From contig JAMXBD010001215.1 of the NCBI GenBank assembly GCA_024138025.1, positions 1 through 64,000 on the forward strand: a DNA stretch of 64,000 nucleotides, given 5' to 3'. Positions 1 through 13,069 of this stretch are shown one piece after another. The DNA is from Combretum micranthum (lineage: Eukaryota; Streptophyta; Magnoliopsida; Myrtales; Combretaceae). A program made the position numbers and the translations under genes. Under the pieces are notes generated by a model. It searched no databases. It was not told the DNA's origin and worked only from the letters and a program-made list of their open reading frames with translations. Within the stretch, counting starts at the first letter, position 1; every line of letters starts with the position of its first letter.

Positions 1-2106
1 GCTTCAAAACGGTGGCGATCAGATCTAGCCACGAATTTTCCTATCCCAAAAGCATTTTGCTTGAAACATTAGACCATCCAAAATTGCTTTGATAAATACT
101 TAGTTATCTATCGTTGAGAAATTCCTTTTTCATAGATATATAGCTCATATTTCATCCATGCTCAAGTGTTTGTTGTCCAACCAAATTTCTTGAGTGAAAC
201 AATATTAATCAAAAGTTTAGAAAACCATAATTTACAAGAAATCCATTTTGTAAATCCTTTAAAATGAATATTTTGTTTCTTTGTTTTCAAAGAATCATTT
301 CATGATTATCTTACTATTTTTCTCAAAGACTTTTTAATACTATTAGATTTCTCTATTTTCCTTTTAGGATTTTTTTCAATATCGGTGTCACTTTTTCTAT
401 TAGTTTTTCTATACAAATTTTCTTTGGTCATTACTCGGAAAATCTTGGTTTGAAAACTCTCATTCCCTTTTTATGGGATTTCCTTATGTTTTTATGGAAA
501 CATTATAGTACCAAAAGTCATCTTCTTTTAGAAAACAAGATAATATAGAAATGATTAAAAAGCTTTTCAAAACAAGAAGTAGCTTTTAAAATTGTAGTGA
601 GTTCTTCCTAAAGTTTTGAAAAGAATAAATTTACTTTTGTTAAACCATAGATTCTAAATTTCATATAAAAACATTCTTAGGTGATAAAATCTCCTTTTTG
701 TAAAAGTATAATTGAAGCTTAAAGTTTAGGCAACAATCTTTATGGGCATGATTATGAGAAATAATAATAAGTAAAAATAACACAAATAATAAATGAAGTC
801 AAGTATTAGAGTCTTAGCTTCTTCAAGCTCCCGAGACTAAGAAGTAGAGTAGTCTCAAAAAGAAAGAAAATTGTTTGACTTGATGAGGACAGGTCTAAGA
901 CTAGAGACTAGTCTTAAAACAACACGAATAAATAAATTGCAAAGAAAGAAATAAATAAATTACTTTGCATGAAAATAAATAAATTGCAAGTGAGCTTATA
1001 TGCTCTAAAGAACATATATATGTAGATACATAATTATATTTAGTTAACTATATATAAGAAGCTAACATAATATGTAGAACAACATAAATTTAGAGAAATA
1101 GATTTCCATGAACAAGAACAATACATGAACATAGTGTAACTTCATAACAATAAGTTTAGGAAACTCACACCATGGTCATGTAAAGTTACATGACATGGTA
1201 AGAAGAACATAATAAGAAATATTTACCTAAAAGGATTTTTTTTTTTTTTTTGGAGTAATATGGGTTTTGTGGATGTAGAAGGGGTTTGAGAGTATTTTGG
1301 GAAAGTTTTTGGGAGTGTATATGGAGAGAGTTTTGAGAGGAGAATTTTAGAGAGATTTAGTAGTGAATTTGTGGGTAGTAAATGTGTGAATGAAGTGAAA
1401 GAGGAGGGGGGTATTTCTAGGAAAATGAGGAGTGAATTTTGCATGTTTTAAATAAAGAAAATTAAAAAGAAATTGAGTGGGAGAGAGAAGGGGGGCGCCT
1501 GCCATCAAAGAAGAGAGGGGAGAGAGTTTTTTTTTATATTTTTGTTGATTAAATGTAATAATAAGTAAAGTAGATGTGAAATAAAGTTATGGAAAGGTAA
1601 AAAGTAAAGATAATAGGTCTATAGAGTGTAAGAATAGGTGTTAGAAAAAGTAGAGATAAATGAATTGTAAAATAGTAATGAATAGTATAATGTAAAGTAG
1701 ATATGACTAATAAAGTACCGGTAGTAAGAAAATATGCGTATAATTGCAATATTTGTCATTTTACTTATCGAAAAATTATAAAACTGATATTTTTGAAAAC
1801 CTTATATTTTTACGAGCCTAACGGTATATCCGAATATTTTACTATTCTGCCCTGGACATGTTTTTCAAGAACTGTATCTGTTCGGGTTCAAAATGATTTG
1901 TGTTTTACTAATATGATATTTTTAAGCTTCCTTAAGTTATACGAACCATTCTACATACTAGTCTCTTATTTACTTTCTTAGGGTTGCGAACACGGGTTGC
2001 CGGACTTAAACTATTACGTCTAACCAGGTTTTGTTGACTTTAGGGTTTCCTTGACCTTCCGATTAGGGTTTAAGCTAAATAGATCACAAAACTTTGGGGG
2101 TTTACA
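1..2106 (-). mobile_element. LTR copy 1 of the long Ty3/gypsy LTR family, cut by window edge
   Basis: The right end reads GGGGTTTACA, the reverse complement of the family 5' terminus TGTAAACCCC. Reading leftward on the minus strand, the copy follows the intact LTRs elsewhere in the window: the head block, a degenerate TATA region near 1409 (TATTTCTAG on the + strand), the TATA-rich tract near 1015-1060 and the AGACTAGTC hairpin block near 840-915. The first window bases match the LTR segment near 20140-20250, so about 2.1 kb of a roughly 3.5-kb LTR is present and the rest lies outside the window. Small ORFs here are not supported as genes. Whether this is a solo LTR or part of a full element cannot be seen. 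Confidence 0.82.
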
Positions 2107-2370
2107 CTATTTGCAATGGAAACCTTAATTCGTTCAATCAATTGTCCTGTCATCAATAATATACTATCGCTATAATCGCTTTCTTATAATCTATAAATCC
2201 TAAATATCACAGGACTAGGATACAAATCTTACCTTTACTTTAATTTGAAACCAAATCCTCTAAATCTGATTTAGGCTTTCGCTCCTAGATCTCCTTCAAA
2301 CTATATAAAACTAGGATTAGACTAATCTAATTAAAGAAAAGAATTGAAAAAGACCAAGATTAGACCCATA
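2107..2370. other. Short spacer between two head-to-head LTRs
   Basis: 264 bp of AT-rich DNA between the 5' ends of LTR copies 1 and 2. I recognise no gene, RNA or repeat in it. Confidence 0.5.
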
Positions 2371-3069
2371 CAGTAATCCCTCGATTTTATGCTACGGTTA
2401 TGTTCAAACCCTAAACCAGAAGTCGACTAAACCCTAAGGTCAATAAATACATATCAAACCTAATAAATTAGATCCGGCAATCCTATGTTCTCAATCCGAA
2501 ATAACAAAATCAGATAGTAGTAGATGATACTTCGTAGTAATATAATGATGCATAAAAATATCAGATTCGATAATTTTTTGTGTCTTTCGGATCCAACCAG
2601 GATCAATTTTCGAAAACAGTGCCCTTGTACCCCCTACGGCAAAAATATTTCTATAATACCAATAAATTCATAAAAATACAAGAATTTCAAATATATCAAT
2701 TTTATAATTTTTTGGTATCTAAAAAGATCATATATAGCTTAATTATGCGTATTTTCTTAACTACCGGTATTAATTTGTCTACTATTCATAGTACTATCTA
2801 CACTATTCATTACCGTTCAGCTATCTCTACTTTTTCTACACCTATTTCTACACTCTACCATACCTATTATCTACTTTTTACTTTTATCATACATCTTCAT
2901 TCACATCAAACTTTATATCTTATTACTTTTAATTAACAAAAATACAAAAAAAAATCCCTCTCTCTCTCTCCTGTCTCCATTTACGCCGGCCCCCTCTCTC
3001 TTCTATACACACATATTTATTTTTCTTTTTCAATTTATTTAATTCACACAATTTTCACTCCAAAAATTC

Positions 3070-3077
3070 TATAAATA
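3070..3077 (+). promoter_or_regulatory. TATA box of LTR copy 2
   Basis: TATAAATA followed by a CT/CA-rich leader, at the same place as in the other LTR copies of this family (18830, 39566, and 10781 on the minus strand). It is the likely U3 core promoter. Confidence 0.6.
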
Positions 3078-3622
3078 CCCCATCTCCCTCCAATTCTTTT
3101 ACACACTTTTTCACCTTACTAAAACTCTCTCAAATTCTCTCCTCAAACACTCTCTACCAAAATCTCTTTTTTCTTTCTTTTACTACCAAATTTTCCTATA
3201 CATTCTTACACACATAAACACTAACCAAACATTTGTTCTACTACCACTTCCATATTATCTCCTTAGGTAAAAGTTCTTATTCCTTTCTTTCTACCATTTC
3301 ATGTAACTTAACATGACCATGGTGTATGTTTCTTAAACATTCCAATGTTATAGAGGCAACACTATGTTCACGTTTTGTCCTTGTTCATGAATAAATTTCA
3401 TATTATGTTGTTTTACTATTATGTTGTTTTACTATTATGTTGTTATTATGATCTTATTATTGTTATTATCATGCTTCTAACCTAACTTCATATATATGTT
3501 ACTATCTATATATATACCTATATATATTTAGAGCCTAAATACTCACTAATTCCCTAACAAGCGTATTATTGCTTTTTCTTTTATTTCTTTTTCTCTTTTT
3601 TTTGGGACATAGCCACGGGATG

Positions 3623-3735
3623 CCTTAATGAAGCTAAGGCTCTCAATACTTGATCGGGTTGTCTTGATGAAGTTAAGGCTCCTAATACATGACCAGGTTA
3701 CCTTAATGAAGCTAATGTTCCCAATGCTTGACTAT
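3623..3735 (+). repeat. 39-bp minisatellite, three units, inside LTR copy 2
   Basis: Three units begin at 3623, 3662 and 3701, each starting with a version of CCTTAATGAAGCTAAGG and ending near TACTTGA. Other LTR copies have one unit (near 19450, 40150, 48450 and 58195); copy 3 has two. Confidence 0.8.
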
Positions 3736-6237
3736 AATATCTTGCTTATTATTGCTATATTGCTTACTAATATTATCTTGCTTCTTATATCATATTTTTT
3801 ATCATCTATATACTATATGCTCATAATATGTGCATCTACATAATGATATTATCTCAACTAAATTTAAAGTAGAATTTTTCTTTAATAAAGGAACTTAAAA
3901 CTAAATTTTCTATTATGTGACTTGTCATTAAATAATGGAGTTATCATCAACAATATAGAAATGGAATAATACAGTTTACTCAAAATTTTCTCAAATAACA
4001 AAGATAGCTTTACCAAGGAAATATAAAAATAAACACTTTCTTTTCATAATATGGTAACCTAAGTCTTAGTAAAATAATTTGTTAGTATTCAAAGTTTTCA
4101 CAAAAAACTTAAGATTAAACTCTTTTCAAACTCCATAACAAAAACAAGAAGCAAACTAGTTTTCAAAGTTAAAATAAAATCAACCCATAAATTTATAAAC
4201 CCACTTAGAAAAATAATGATTTTTAAGTTTCTAAAGAAGGAACTTATTTTCAAATAATATAAAAATGATAAGATCAAAAACAAAGAATTTTATCAATAAA
4301 GAGGATTCTTTTCAAATAAAATTTGTAGAGGAAATAAAAGACCAAGTTTTAGAAAACAAGAACTTGTATTTTAAACAAGAAATATAAAAAGAAAAGACTC
4401 ATTTTATAAAACCATTCTAAAGATAAATTTATAAATAGGGTATCAACAACTTAATAAACTTTTGAAACCTTTGTTCTTTTATCACTAAAAGTAAAAATTG
4501 TGAAAGACCAAAGTTAAAAGAAAAATTTATTTGTTTTGAAAAAAGGAATGAGAAAATAAAATAAGAATATACTCATTTATAATAACCTAGGAAAATATAA
4601 AGTTTCTTCAAATTACTTTGAAAAGAACTTGTCAAGTTTAAGTCTTAACACTTTAAAATGGATTATTTTATGAAATAGATTGTTGAGACACTACTATTAG
4701 AATTTTGCATATAAGGTGAGCTTATCTATATACTCAAAAGATTTTTCAATCTATATATATATATATATTTTGCTAAAGGATTTTTAATAAAGTTGAGTTG
4801 GAAAATTGTTTTGCTAAATCTGGAAAATTCCATTTTAAATATGTACCGAGGTGTTTAGTAACCCAAATGACCTTATATGTAGAAAATAACCTTAGAAATG
4901 GATAGATCTTTTCGAGTAGGTAGAAATCGGTATATAATATGCGAAATTCGAATTAAAATGAGCAAGTTATTGCTATTTTAAGTTGAAATTTCACTCTATG
5001 CAAATTTTGATGAACTTAGTTGAATAGAGTTGCAAGTTTAAGTAGAACTTTCAAGAAATACTCATTTTGGGTATTTCTTTTGTATAGGTGACGTGGAGTC
5101 TAAGCTACCCTACCCGGAGAACTATTTCGACTGAGGAGCTTCTGATATGGCCGAGTGAGTTTAAATTCTCGCAATTGTACTTATATATTTGCTTGTAGCT
5201 TAGCGACACTAGATTTGGGAAAAAATAAAATATGAAAGCACATGTGTTTTATTTATGTGGTTGAAATTATGATAAGTATATCGAGGCAGGAATTGTTAAC
5301 TAATCATTATATGATTTAGTTTAGTATTAATTGTCTGCAAATTCTATGGTCACTTATTAAACGATTAATGCTATACCATTATTACTTAAATTAAATGATA
5401 CATGCATGACACGTGGTGAGTCACATTGCATTCATTACTATACCTTTGATGGGATAAGGATATAATAATGAGGTTGAAGACCCGAAATAATCATCTATGA
5501 CTTAAATCGTTTGTAATTAAATGGTGTATGAGCATCCAAATCAACAACATTTTAGCAATTAGTAGAATCCATATAAAACTACAAAATATATTATTTGCAA
5601 ACTATGGCTTCGTTGCCCAGAACACCTAACCACCGAATGGAGGGTTAAATCCATTCAAGCATATGATTCCCGAAAAATCGTATGTATTATTTGTTCACGT
5701 AACTGCTTGCATTTCATATCATTGATTAAATAACTTAGGTAATTATTGATTGATTGAGTACTTTACTTGTGGATTTAACTCTCACTAAGCGAAGAAGTTT
5801 ACCCCTTATAGATATCTCTTACAGTTTCCCCATTTTGGTTAAAGCCTTGGGAGTATTTCTCTCAGGTACTACCTTTTGGCTTAAGGAGTTTTTGGAAGAA
5901 GTTAAAGACTAGTTGTAGATTTAGACCTCTAAGTAAATCTCCTTGTAATTTATTTTGATTAGGCTTCTCTAGACTATGATGAACTATATCATTTGGCGAG
6001 GGAATGCCCCTTTAATGATTGTAAGACCTTTATATAATTTCCTATTGCAAGTTATTTGTTAAACTGCTATATGAATGTCTTCTTAAACAACTTGTTTCAA
6101 AGTTGATCCGCTATGATCGTGAACGTACGCCTTACACTCGGTATCAAAGCTTATGGGATGATGGAGGTAGTCATACTTAAGCTTTAATATTGAGTGTGGT
6201 GGACTATCACGTTTAGAGTACCCTTTGGGGCGTGAAA

Positions 6238-7586
6238 CGTACCTTAAGTTTGCCTGAGGAAGAATTGTGACAAATTTGTAGGGTCTAGGGCTTATTTATA
6301 GAAGGGGTTGACTTTGGAAAAACACAACTCTAGCTTAGGAAAAACTCAACCCTAGGTCGGCCACTACGTCGGCGGCCTACATGATACACCGAGCCTTCCC
6401 TGATACGCCAGTGGCCATCTTGTCGGCGTAAGTTCAATTTCCCTTACAAAATTTCGAAACTACAATGCCGAAGCTTAGGCCGTCGTCCATTATATTTAGG
6501 CCAAGGGCTTAGGATTCAAACCTTGCAGCTTAGATGCCGGCCTAAGTCAAATTCGTCCATTCATTCGCACGAAACTTCACTGGGTCCAAAATCATCTATT
6601 TAAGGAAAAATTACCCTCTTAACAATATTTTATTACATATATACCCTTCATTACAAATTATTTATCTATATCTTGCACAAAACTTAACTTTTAGAAGTTT
6701 TAGACAATTAATGATCAATGATAAATCGATGTTATTGTAAACTTGTAGACTCTTCTATCTTAAGTTCAATAGTTAGAAAATAAATCCTATACTCATTAAA
6801 ATAATAAAATAATGATTTTTGAATTATCCCTAATATTTTAAAAATCCTAAAATAGCCTTAAAAAATTTATGATTATTAATTATTAAAATAAATACTTCTT
6901 AAGACAGGATTCTGCAACACAAGTCAATAACGTAGCAAGTAATTATAGTTGACCTTAAATTCCAATTACAATAAAAGACGATTAAATTTTATAACCTACT
7001 AGTTATAAAAAAATAGTTTAGAGATAAATCATTAGAATTATAAAATACGTGAAAAGATAAAAAACTGATCAATATTTAAGAATCTAAACCTCAATTAAAT
7101 ATTTGAATTATACTAATATTTTAGTTAAAAAATTTTGAGTCTACAGAGAATAAAAACGTAATTTAACCTTGTAACCCTAAGAATTTTTATAACTAATAAA
7201 ATAAACAAAGTAGCAAATATAAAATAGATATTAAGCTTATGACCCAATAAAAATCCTAGAATGAACCTATGAGTAATAATAAACTCATTTATAATCCAAA
7301 AACTATAATGGAAATTTTTTTTACTTAACTGATACCAAAGACAAGATTTCATATCTTGAGCAAATAACTCAAGATATAATTAAAAGTAGCTATAAATTTC
7401 AAACGATAAAAGATAATCCATTTATAGAATGTATATTGACTATAAAATGATAACTAAAAGATGAACCACTAGTATTATTAATACACAATGAGAACGAAAA
7501 TAAATCTGTAACTAATAATCTAGACTTCAAAAAAATATTTAGATTGCACCATTAATCTAATTAAAAATATTGAGTCCATAGGTACT
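6238..7586. other. Spacer between tail-to-tail LTRs, with a GC-richer patch and a promoter-like motif
   Basis: No coding region is supported. On the minus strand a TATAAATA word (complement of 6293-6300) is preceded by a CAAC/CCAAAGTC-rich stretch and followed by a C-rich leader, which looks like an LTR or gene promoter. About 6355-6545 is relatively GC-rich with repeated GTCGGCG and GTGGCC words, similar in style to 63620-63910 at the window end. The remainder (about 6600-7586) is AT-rich with nothing recognisable. It may be the remnant of an older repeat into which the flanking LTRs inserted. Confidence 0.4.
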
Positions 7587-10164
7587 TATCATGCCCTAAA
7601 AGGTACCCTAGACATGGTAATCAACCACATACGGTATTAAAACTTAAGAATAACTTCTCGAAGTCATGCGAAAGCTTCAACACCATGTTTAAGCCGTCTA
7701 TCACAACAATAGGAGACTCCAATGAGATGTGTAGTTCGAGATAGTAAATATAGCGTACAAAAATCCAGATAAATATCTAACTTCAACATTATAGGAATAT
7801 GATCCTTACATCATATTAGGGGAATTCCCCCGATAATTCTCCAAAGAACAAAATATCAACTTAGTCTTTCACATAAAAAAAATACTAAACGATAAGATTT
7901 TAAAGGAAATCTATTTAGATCTTCAAAAGATTTCCCTCAAAAGTTTCCCAAAACATAATTTACTCGGGTATATTAAGTCATTGGGCAAAAGAGATATCGG
8001 TCCTATTTCAACAAAAGTCTAATGGGTGTAAGCTTAACTAGCTTAGTGAGAATATTCCTGGATTAGCGTACTTATATCAATAAATTCAAGCAAGTTATTA
8101 AACAAGCATATGAAATGCATCAAGCAAGTGAGCAAGTAATACATATCATCTACCGAAAATCATATGTATGAATGGATTTACCTCTCCATTCAGGGTTAGG
8201 TGTTTCAAGCTCTTTAAAACCCATCTTTGAATCCAATGGTGTAGTTTATTTTAGGCTCTTACTTTCTCCATCCTGAAATAGTTCTTTTGAGCCCCTATTC
8301 ACCTATCCTTAAATAGTTCTTTTGGGCTCCTATTTGCCCATCTTGCAGACTTGTGGGCTCCCGCGAACCCCACTACTATGCTCTTGTCCCATCGAGCATA
8401 GTAGTTAATGAAATGGGACTAACTACGTGATATGCATGGATCAATTAATATAACTTGTAATATGTGATTATGGTAATTTAAAGGCAATCATAGAATTTGC
8501 AAACACTCCATTACGATACTAAAAACACAATTTAGTTAACAACAATTCATGTCTCGATATGCTTAGTATTCTTTCGACCAATATTATCAAGCATATTCCA
8601 TTTTCGTCTTTTTCCTACTTCTAGTTCCTCTAGCTACAAGCACAAACAAGTACGTAAAAGTAGGAGATAAAACTCACTCGACCATCCTTGCTACAAATGC
8701 TTTACTCGTAATAGTCCTATGAATGCGGGTCCTCCTAAGCTTTGTTACCTAAATGAAAGAAATACCTGGAATAAGTATTTCATGAGAGTTCTACTTGAAC
8801 TTTGTAATTCTATTATTTACGTTAAATTCGGATAGAAGGAAATTCCAACTTAAAATAGTCATAACTTACTCACTTTAACTCGAATTTCTCATATTATATA
8901 TCGTTATCTATCTACTTGAAAAGATATATCCATTTCCAAGGTTATTTTTATCATAAAAATCCATTTAGGTTCCAAAACATCATGGTAAAAAATAGTTATG
9001 AAATTCCCAACCATTAAAATATGATTTTCTAAACTTTTCTTTACCCAAAAATCCTTAACAAATATATAGGTATGTAAATTGTTGAAAAAATCCTTTTGAT
9101 ACATAAATAAACTCATGTTTTATGCATGATTCTATTGGTGTTGTCTCAATAATTATTTTTCGTAAAACGGGTTGTCTTATGGTTTTGAAAAATTAGACTT
9201 TGAAAATTTTCTCTTTAAGTGGTTTGAAAGAAATTTCAAATTTTTTGTTATTATAAATAAGTGTTTTTCTTTTATATTTTTATTTCCTAACTCTTTCAAA
9301 GTTAAATTAATTTCCAAAAATTTGGTCCTCTAAGTTATCTACCAATTTTATTTCTAGTGATTGAAAAATAAGGTTTTCAAAATTTTTCTTAAGTTGTTGG
9401 TGTTATCTAATATTTGTGTTAGATGTATATTTTCCCCTCATTTTTATATTCTTCCACTTCTTTGGAAAATAAGTTTACCTTTTTAAAACTTTACTTTCTT
9501 GGCAAATTTTATTTCTCTATGTTGGTTTCTAAAATAGTAAGTTGATTTTACCTTGATTCAAAAAACTTGTTTTATTCTTAACATTTATCAAGTGGTGGCA
9601 TAATCCTTTTAGATAAGTTTATAAGAAAAGCTTTCATAATAAATAATTATCAACATTATAACTTAGCAAAAATCTCATTTAACTTTGAAAAGAATAACAA
9701 TATTAAAAATTAAGTCTTGTAGAAGCTTACTTAGTAAGTGATTTTCAAAGTCTATGATGAACTTATTTAAATTTTATAAAAGATATAGTTGGGTTAAAGT
9801 CTTAAGTTTAATGCTAAAAAATATATTTTTATGGAGTATTTAGTTCCGATTTATAAAAGAAATGAGTTCCTTTTATTGTTTGAAGAAATCTTCATTACTA
9901 ATACTTTAAAATTTATGATTAGCTTATTTCAGCTTTGAAAAGAATTTATTAAAAACAATACTTAGATCTTTTGTTGAAAAATCCTTTGTTAAGTGATTAA
10001 AAATTTGGTTTACTTTTCTTTCTTAAAGAAAGAACCCATTTTTATTTTTATTTTATTAAGATAACAACATTCTAATCATGCATGAATATGATTATATAGC
10101 AATGAAAAAAGGGTAAGAATAATATATAATAAAATAGAAAGAAATATAATAAGCATAATAATAT

Positions 10165-10242
10165 GGTCAAGTATTGGGAACCTTAGCTTTATCAAGATAT
10201 CCCGGTCAAGTATTGGGAGCCTTAGCTTTATCGAGGCTTCCC
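10165..10242 (-). repeat. 39-bp minisatellite, two units, inside LTR copy 3
   Basis: GGTCAAGTATTGGGA begins at 10165 and recurs at 10204, giving a period of 39 bp. It is the reverse complement of the unit in LTR copy 2. Confidence 0.8.
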
Positions 10243-10780
10243 GGGACTAAGAATAGACTAGTCCAAAAAGAAAAAGAAAAAGAAAGAAAAGCAAAAGCAA
10301 TAATAAGAGCAAATATAATAAGAGCATGTTAGTGAGAAGTTAGTGAGCAATTTAGGCTCTAAAAATATAGATATACATATATTTAATAACATATATATAA
10401 AGTTAGATTAGGAGCATAATAACAATAATAACAACATAATATCATAATAATAACAAAATAACATAATCGGAATTCTTGGCATGTGCAAGAACAAAACATG
10501 AACATATTGTTGCTTTTATAACTCATGTGAGCTTTAAGAATCAACACCATGGTCATGCTAAGTTACATGAGATGGGAAAAATAAATGTAGGAAAGTTTTT
10601 ACCTAAAAGTTTATATTTGATGAAGAAAGAAAGTGATGATTGTAAGAATATGTGGGTAGTAATTTTGTGAAAAGAAAAGAGAGTTTGGAAGAAAAATCTG
10701 GATAGATGATTTGAGGAGAGGATTTGGAAGAGTTTTGGAAGGAAAAATGAGAAGTATGCAAGAAGTGGAGGGAGAGGGGG

Positions 10781-10788
10781 TATTTATA
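10781..10788 (-). promoter_or_regulatory. TATA box of LTR copy 3
   Basis: TATTTATA on the + strand is TATAAATA on the minus strand, placed as in the other LTRs of this family. Confidence 0.55.
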
Positions 10789-11479
10789 GTTGAAGATAGA
10801 GGGAAATTAAGTGTAATAAAATAAAATAAAAAAATAATAGAGAAAGAGAGAGAGATGGGGCCAGCAATACAAGTAAGAGAGGGAGAGAGGAGAGTTTAGT
10901 TGATTAAATTTGTATTTTTATAATGAAAAGTAACAATGCGTAAAGTGTGATGTGAATAAAGTTGTATTAGAAATTTAAAAGTGTAAAAATAGGTGTGTAG
11001 ATTATAATAAAAAGTAGAGATAGTGAAATAGTAATTGATAGTAGAAATAGTACTATAAATAGTAGACTAGACAAATAAAATACTGGTAGTAATAAAAATA
11101 CGCGTAAACAAGCTATATCTGATATTTTTAATTACCGAAAAATTACGAAAATGATATTTTTGAAATCCTTGCATAATTACAGTATTTTGGTGTTTCGAAA
11201 TATTTTTACTTTTCAAGCACCAGGGCACATTTTTTGAGAACTGATTCCGTCCGAGTTCAAAACGAATCAAATTTTTATAAATCTAATATTTTTAAGCTAT
11301 CTTATATTATTCGAACTATAATACATCATTAACTTATTTCTATTGTTCTCAGGTTTCGAGCACGGGATTGCTGGAGTTGAAATTGCTAGATTATCTTGAT
11401 TGTAGTTGACTTTTGAAATTTCGATTTGACTAGGGTTAGGGTTTATTCTAATTTTACCCTAGAATTTGAGGGGTTTATA

Positions 11480-13069
11480 GTATTAAAACCCTAATTCAAC
11501 TTGTTGGGCCTAGAAAATCTTAACCATGTAAGATAAAATTAAAAAAATTATTTAATTGTATAAACTTTAAATTCAAAATTTGAACTTATAAATAATCTAA
11601 AGAAATTGTAGAAGCTTTAGATAAATTTTTTGAAATAAAACTTATAAATAATCTAAAGAATTTATAGAAGCTTTAGATAAATTTTTAAAAATAAAACTCC
11701 CATATAATGGATATAAATATACGTATAACTTAATATTTGTTGATTTAACTTAATTAATTAAATTAAACAAATGATCTATCAAATGAAACAAACAAAATGC
11801 GGTGGAAGAAGCTTGGATTTAGGCTGTTGCAATTTGGAAATCATGGCTGCTACAACTTGGATGAAATCACATCCAACACACCACAACTTGCACCAAATTT
11901 TACACTTGAAAATTCAAATGAAAAAGACCCAACAACCACTTACAAATTACCAACTAAGCTCCTTATTAAATGAAGTTTTGAAAGCTCAAAAATAGGTTGG
12001 AAAAGTGAGGAAAGTCCCACCAAGATTTCCGCAAGATGCAGCAAACAAATGAAGCTCACAGCCCCCAATTACAATACATACACTTACCGAGAATAGCTTA
12101 GGAATTAGCCCACAAAAGTTGAAAAAAGAACTTGACCAAATAACAATCAATGAAACTCCACTAAATGTACATCTAGATAGTCAATGATTGACTTGTAAAT
12201 TTGATGAGAAATGCACACAAGAACCGAATTACATGTGCAACATATTGGATGAAAAATAGCCCTATATACTCTATTTCACGTCAAAAAATACAACCAACTT
12301 GTATCACATTATACTCCTTGTTTGATGCATATGAATAGGTAGTAATTAGCACCAGCACAAACACATTTAATCCTTAACTAGTAGCCCAAAAATCAGACAC
12401 CAGAAACAACTCAAGCAGCCCTATTTCTTCTCTAAAACATCACCATAATAGCAAAAGAAGAAAGAAAAATAGAGCACCAACAGCCTTTCTTGTTCTTATG
12501 TTGATCCTTAATAAAATTTCTACTCCTTAGCAATGTAAAACACAACAATTAAACCCTCTTTCACCCTACGAACAATAGCAACAAACCAAAGGAAAATAGC
12601 TACTAATTTTCCTTAACTTCTCTAAGGTTGTAACGATCAAAAACTAGAAGTAAGAATGAAGTGGTTTAGCTAATTTATTTCTAAACTTACAACCACTCAT
12701 TTTACTATCTTCTAACATAGGAAATTTGGTTCACAACAAGAGGAGAAGCTAGTTATAATCCACCATCCAACCAAGGTAAGAACCGTACCAACCTGAAGTT
12801 TACATTATGTTCAAATAATACAGACTTGGAAGATGATGAGTTGAGTTGCATTGGAAGTTGCTGCCATGTTTGAGATGGATAGATGATGGTTTGAAGTTGA
12901 ATAGTTGAGTTGTTATTGTGTTAATGATACATGGCTGTCTAAGAATATGAAAACATCAATATGATAACTTAGAACTCTAAGTTTTGATAAATTCGAATCA
13001 AAAGGAGAAAAAAATCAAACCAAGCTTGTTAAGTGCATCATTGAACGTTGAACTAAAAGAATAAACTGT
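11480..13069. other. AT-rich intergenic DNA without recognisable genes
   Basis: No conserved coding sequence seen. It contains a 56-bp tandem duplication (11585-11696). A 74-codon open frame at 11771-11995 has no recognisable motif and is probably chance. About 12000-12650 is CA-rich and could be part of an old retroelement, but I cannot name one. Confidence 0.4.
11585..11696. repeat. 56-bp tandem duplication
   Basis: CTTATAAATAATCTAAAGAA occurs at 11585 and again at 11641. The two units differ at only a few positions and by small indels. Confidence 0.8.

Larger units (their letters stand above)
2371..6237 (+). mobile_element. LTR copy 2 (+), apparently solo, same Ty3/gypsy family
   Basis: It follows the family LTR throughout: a degenerate start (CAGTAATCCC against TGTAAACCCC), TATA box at 3070, AGCATA/TATA tract near 3500, hairpin and minisatellite block near 3600-3740, the conserved core near 4901-4975, and the terminal block with GGGGCGTGA near 6228. 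No initiator-Met PBS follows the 3' end, so an internal region is not attached. At about 3.87 kb it is longer than the copies of the intact element (3.30 kb). I found no convincing TSD: the flanks CCATA and CGTAC do not match, so the ends may be rearranged or slightly misplaced. Confidence 0.78.
7587..11479 (-). mobile_element. LTR copy 3 (-), solo LTR, same Ty3/gypsy family
   Basis: The left end (TATCATGCCC) corresponds to the reverse complement of the LTR 3' terminus, and the right end (GGGGTTTATA) to that of the 5' terminus. The interior shows the family landmarks in reverse order: conserved core near 8862-8940, two-unit minisatellite at 10165, TATA at 10781. The flanks GTACT (7582-7586) and GTATT (11480-11484) match at 4 of 5 bases, consistent with a mutated 5-bp TSD and hence a solo LTR formed by LTR-LTR recombination. 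Length is about 3.89 kb. No internal domains lie next to it. Confidence 0.82.

Noticed and set aside
3623..3735. Repeats that might be CRISPR-like
   Set aside because: Contiguous 39-bp units without unique spacers, inside a plant LTR.
2366..6242. TSD for LTR copy 2
   Set aside because: CCATA and CGTAC do not match; the ends may be rearranged.
11509..11540. TGTTGGGCCTAGAAAATC as a copia LTR start
   Set aside because: No matching CCCAACA-type end, TSD or LTR content was found downstream.
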